35,826 bases of DNA from Oehlia diaphana (taxonomy: Eukaryota; Glomeromycota; Glomeromycetes; Glomerales; Glomeraceae). The notes under the pieces are model-generated. The model worked only from the letters and a program-made list of their open reading frames with translations. It did not search any database and was not told where the DNA came from. The translations under genes and the position numbers were made by a program. How positions within the stretch are numbered: the first letter of the stretch is position 1; each line of letters starts with the position of its first letter. The stretch is from assembly GCA_003833135.1 (NCBI GenBank), contig QZLH01000279.1:78918-114743 (forward strand). The letters are read 5' to 3'. This document shows, one piece after another, positions 33,698 through 35,826 of this stretch.

Positions 33698-35230
33698 TTA
33701 TATACTATTAAATTCTCCATAACTTTTAATAATGTTAGGATAATCTTCACAAATTTTCACTAAATCACCAATAATAATAGTATTATTCCAATAAAAATTA
33801 AATTTTCTAATTTCATTTCTATTTCTACTCTTTAAAAAATCTTCAAAAATATTACTTTGAATCATCCAACCGTGAACTATAGTAAGAGTTTTTAAATGTA
33901 ATAAAGGAGATTTTGATAATTCTAATAAAAGAGGATCAAAACTAATTCTAATATCAGAATCAGTAGAACATTTTGAAATTGAAGGATGAAATTTTAAAGT
34001 TTTAATAAAAGAACAAGAATTTAATAATTGAGATAATTCAAAAGTATCATTAGAAGAAATTGGACCATTATAAAATGAAAGTAAAGGACAATTATTTGAT
34101 ATAGAAATTAAAAGTAAATTAGTATTAATAGAATTTTTAAATTTACAACATTGAATAATAATATGAGATAATTTACTACCAAAATTATTTAAATTAGTAT
34201 TAATAATAAATTTTGAAAAAATATCTAAATAAATAGGATTTGAATCTTTAAAAAAAAATTTTTTTAAATTTGGTAAAGAAATTAAAGAAAATTTTAACCA
34301 ATCATAAAAATTATAATTATGATAACCACAATCTGATAAACTTAATTCTTGTAAATTAATAAATAAAGATAAATTTTCAAGAGGAAAAAAAAATTTTTCT
34401 AAATTTAAAATAATTAAATTAGAAGATTTTTCTAATAAAGTTAAAATAGCATTATTATCAATTAAAATATTATAATTAATATTATATTGTATAATTAATT
34501 CTTTAAGATTTTTTTGAGATTTTAATAATATAAGAGAAGAATTAGTCATAATTTTATAAATTGTAAAAGAAATTTTTTCAATAGAATTTGTTATTTGAGA
34601 AAGTTTTAAAAATAAATTTTCCATTATAGGAGTATCAGAATTATATTGAAATTCTTTAAGATTTGAAAAACAATTTATTCTACCTGATGATATAATAGGA
34701 ATTTGATTAATTATATCAAAAATAATATCAGAAGTAGTACCAGTAGTTTTAACTATTATAGTATGACTGATTTTTAAAATATTTATAAAAGAAGAATTAT
34801 GTAAATGTGTAGTTAAAATTGAAAGTAATAATTTAATTTGAGTAGAAGTATAAGATAATTTACCATAATTTGGATGAGCAAACCAATCTTTCACTGCCAA
34901 ATCAATACAAAGCATATCTATAACACGAAGAAATGTTTGATAATTAAATGTTAAATTCGTTATTTCAGGTATTTTAATTTCTTGTTTAATTAAAATATTT
35001 TTTGATTCTTGTGGTAATGTTATTATAAATGTATTAATAAGAGAAAACATTCTTCTTGATCCATATCTACTATCAAATTTAGTTAAAGAAAAAGGGTTAC
35101 TCCATAATATTGGTATGGCAGTTCGACACCAATATCTATTAACTAATATACAAGGGAATAATGATACTGGATCATCTTCTAAATATTTAAATATTGGAAT
35201 AAGACATTCCGGAATTAATGTTGATGCCAT
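33698..35230 (-). CDS. F-box protein, intronless, 510 aa
   Basis: Probable SCF ubiquitin-ligase receptor. Residues 1-47 (MASTLIPECLIPIFKYLE... LFPCILVNRYWCRTAIPILWSNPF) are an F-box with the CxLVNRxWC core and IPxLW end. These also occur in the protein at 4977-6632. The rest is a Leu/Ile/Asn/Ser-rich solenoid-like region with LRR-like repeats (for example NLQELSLSDCGYHNYNFYDWLKFSL). The start is the first ATG, directly before the F-box. Its stop lies 22 bp from the WDR6 stop on the opposite strand, so the two 3' untranslated regions must overlap. Confidence 0.87.
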   Translation of the reverse strand: MASTLIPECLIPIFKYLEDDPVSLFPCILVNRYWCRTAIPILWSNPFSLTKFDSRYGSRRMFSLINTFIITLPQESKNILIKQEIKIPEITNLTFNYQTFLRVIDMLCIDLAVKDWFAHPNYGKLSYTSTQIKLLLSILTTHLHNSSFINILKISHTIIVKTTGTTSDIIFDIINQIPIISSGRINCFSNLKEFQYNSDTPIMENLFLKLSQITNSIEKISFTIYKIMTNSSLILLKSQKNLKELIIQYNINYNILIDNNAILTLLEKSSNLIILNLEKFFFPLENLSLFINLQELSLSDCGYHNYNFYDWLKFSLISLPNLKKFFFKDSNPIYLDIFSKFIINTNLNNFGSKLSHIIIQCCKFKNSINTNLLLISISNNCPLLSFYNGPISSNDTFELSQLLNSCSFIKTLKFHPSISKCSTDSDIRISFDPLLLELSKSPLLHLKTLTIVHGWMIQSNIFEDFLKSRNRNEIRKFNFYWNNTIIIGDLVKICEDYPNIIKSYGEFNSI

Positions 35231-35684
35231 AATATATTATTTATTTTTCGAAAAAAAAAAAAAGAAAAAGAAAAGTAGAATTAAAAACAAATATGACCAA
35301 TGTATAATAATTTTTGCGTAAATTACGTTGTACAAGCAGTTGATCATATATTCTAAATTTAGTAACGGTGTAATGTATTGCTCATTTAATGCATAATGAA
35401 TGGAATTGGTCATTTTTTTTTTTAAAAAATTATTTATTATTATTATTATAAAAGTAAGTATATTAAATTATTAATTGGAAACAAAGAATATTTTTTTATT
35501 CTTACATAATATTTTTATTATATGAAAAAATTAAATGTAATACGTTTCAAGAACATTTCGCAATTTACCAAAAATAGATTTACGGCGGAGAAATTTAAAG
35601 TTGTCCTGTGAAACCATTTGGCGTATTTGCCGTTTTTTATATTATTTTTTTATAGTTATTATAATGAATTTCTTTTTACTGTAA

Positions 35685-35756
<72 letters not shown>

Positions 35757-35826
35757 GAAACTAATTAATGCGAGGTCATAAAACTGTTATAAATTTAATT
35801 TTATTATTATTGGTATAATCTTAATA
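35231..35826. other. Upstream region of the F-box gene, ending in long poly-T
   Basis: An A-rich tract at 35249-35276 lies directly upstream of the F-box start (T/C-rich in the sense of the gene), as for the F-box gene at 4977. Positions 35688-35752 are nearly uninterrupted T, split by one AA at 35721-35722. No gene is supported. Exact tract lengths may be unreliable. Confidence 0.6.

Overview
The window looks like nuclear DNA of an arbuscular mycorrhizal fungus (Glomeromycotina, most likely Rhizophagus or a close relative). The grounds are extreme AT richness with many poly-A/T runs, short (about 60-90 bp) spliceosomal introns packed into housekeeping genes, intronless F-box and BTB genes of the types expanded in these fungi, and many small decayed repeats. 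The genus is inferred from style and gene content; no species-diagnostic locus was checked.

Layout. 1-4.4 kb: two copies of a BTB/POZ-SPRY gene on the minus strand. The left one runs off the window and is broken by a 10-bp deletion; the right one is intact. 4.98-6.63 kb: an intronless F-box protein gene. 6.95-14.83 kb: a tandem array of HSD17B10-like short-chain dehydrogenase genes. Three are intact with identical 8-exon structure (259, 259 and 256 aa); one is truncated. Flanks and spacers were duplicated along with the genes. 14.8-23.7 kb: gene-poor, holding a 147-codon orphan ORF with a disturbed 5' end, an F-box/LRR pseudogene split by a MITE-like element, and a multiply broken pseudogene carrying a hAT-like MITE with 9-bp target duplications. 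23.76-27.52 kb: a 24-exon GUF1/LepA (mitochondrial elongation factor 4) gene on the minus strand. 27.67-33.68 kb: a 28-exon WDR6-type WD40 gene on the plus strand, head to head with GUF1 across 147 bp, with two GC-AG introns and a 39-bp minisatellite inside its last exon. 33.70-35.23 kb: a second F-box gene on the minus strand, with only 22 bp between its stop and the WDR6 stop. The window ends in long poly-T.

How the genes may work together. GUF1 (mitochondrial ribosome back-translocation) and WDR6 (partner of the FTSJ1/Trm7 tRNA anticodon-loop 2'-O-methyltransferase) both serve translation and share one short divergent promoter. HSD17B10-type SDRs act in mitochondrial 3-hydroxyacyl-CoA oxidation and, in animals, in RNase P. 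The BTB and F-box proteins are probable substrate adaptors of cullin-RING ubiquitin ligases. The SDR paralogues keep their catalytic residues but differ at NAD-site positions, so subfunctionalisation is plausible. No clearly new multi-gene system is demonstrated. The best leads are the SDR array, the minisatellite in WDR6 and the mobile-element-split pseudogenes.

All spliced models were built by hand from GT/GC-AG sites. Each total is divisible by three and free of internal stops.
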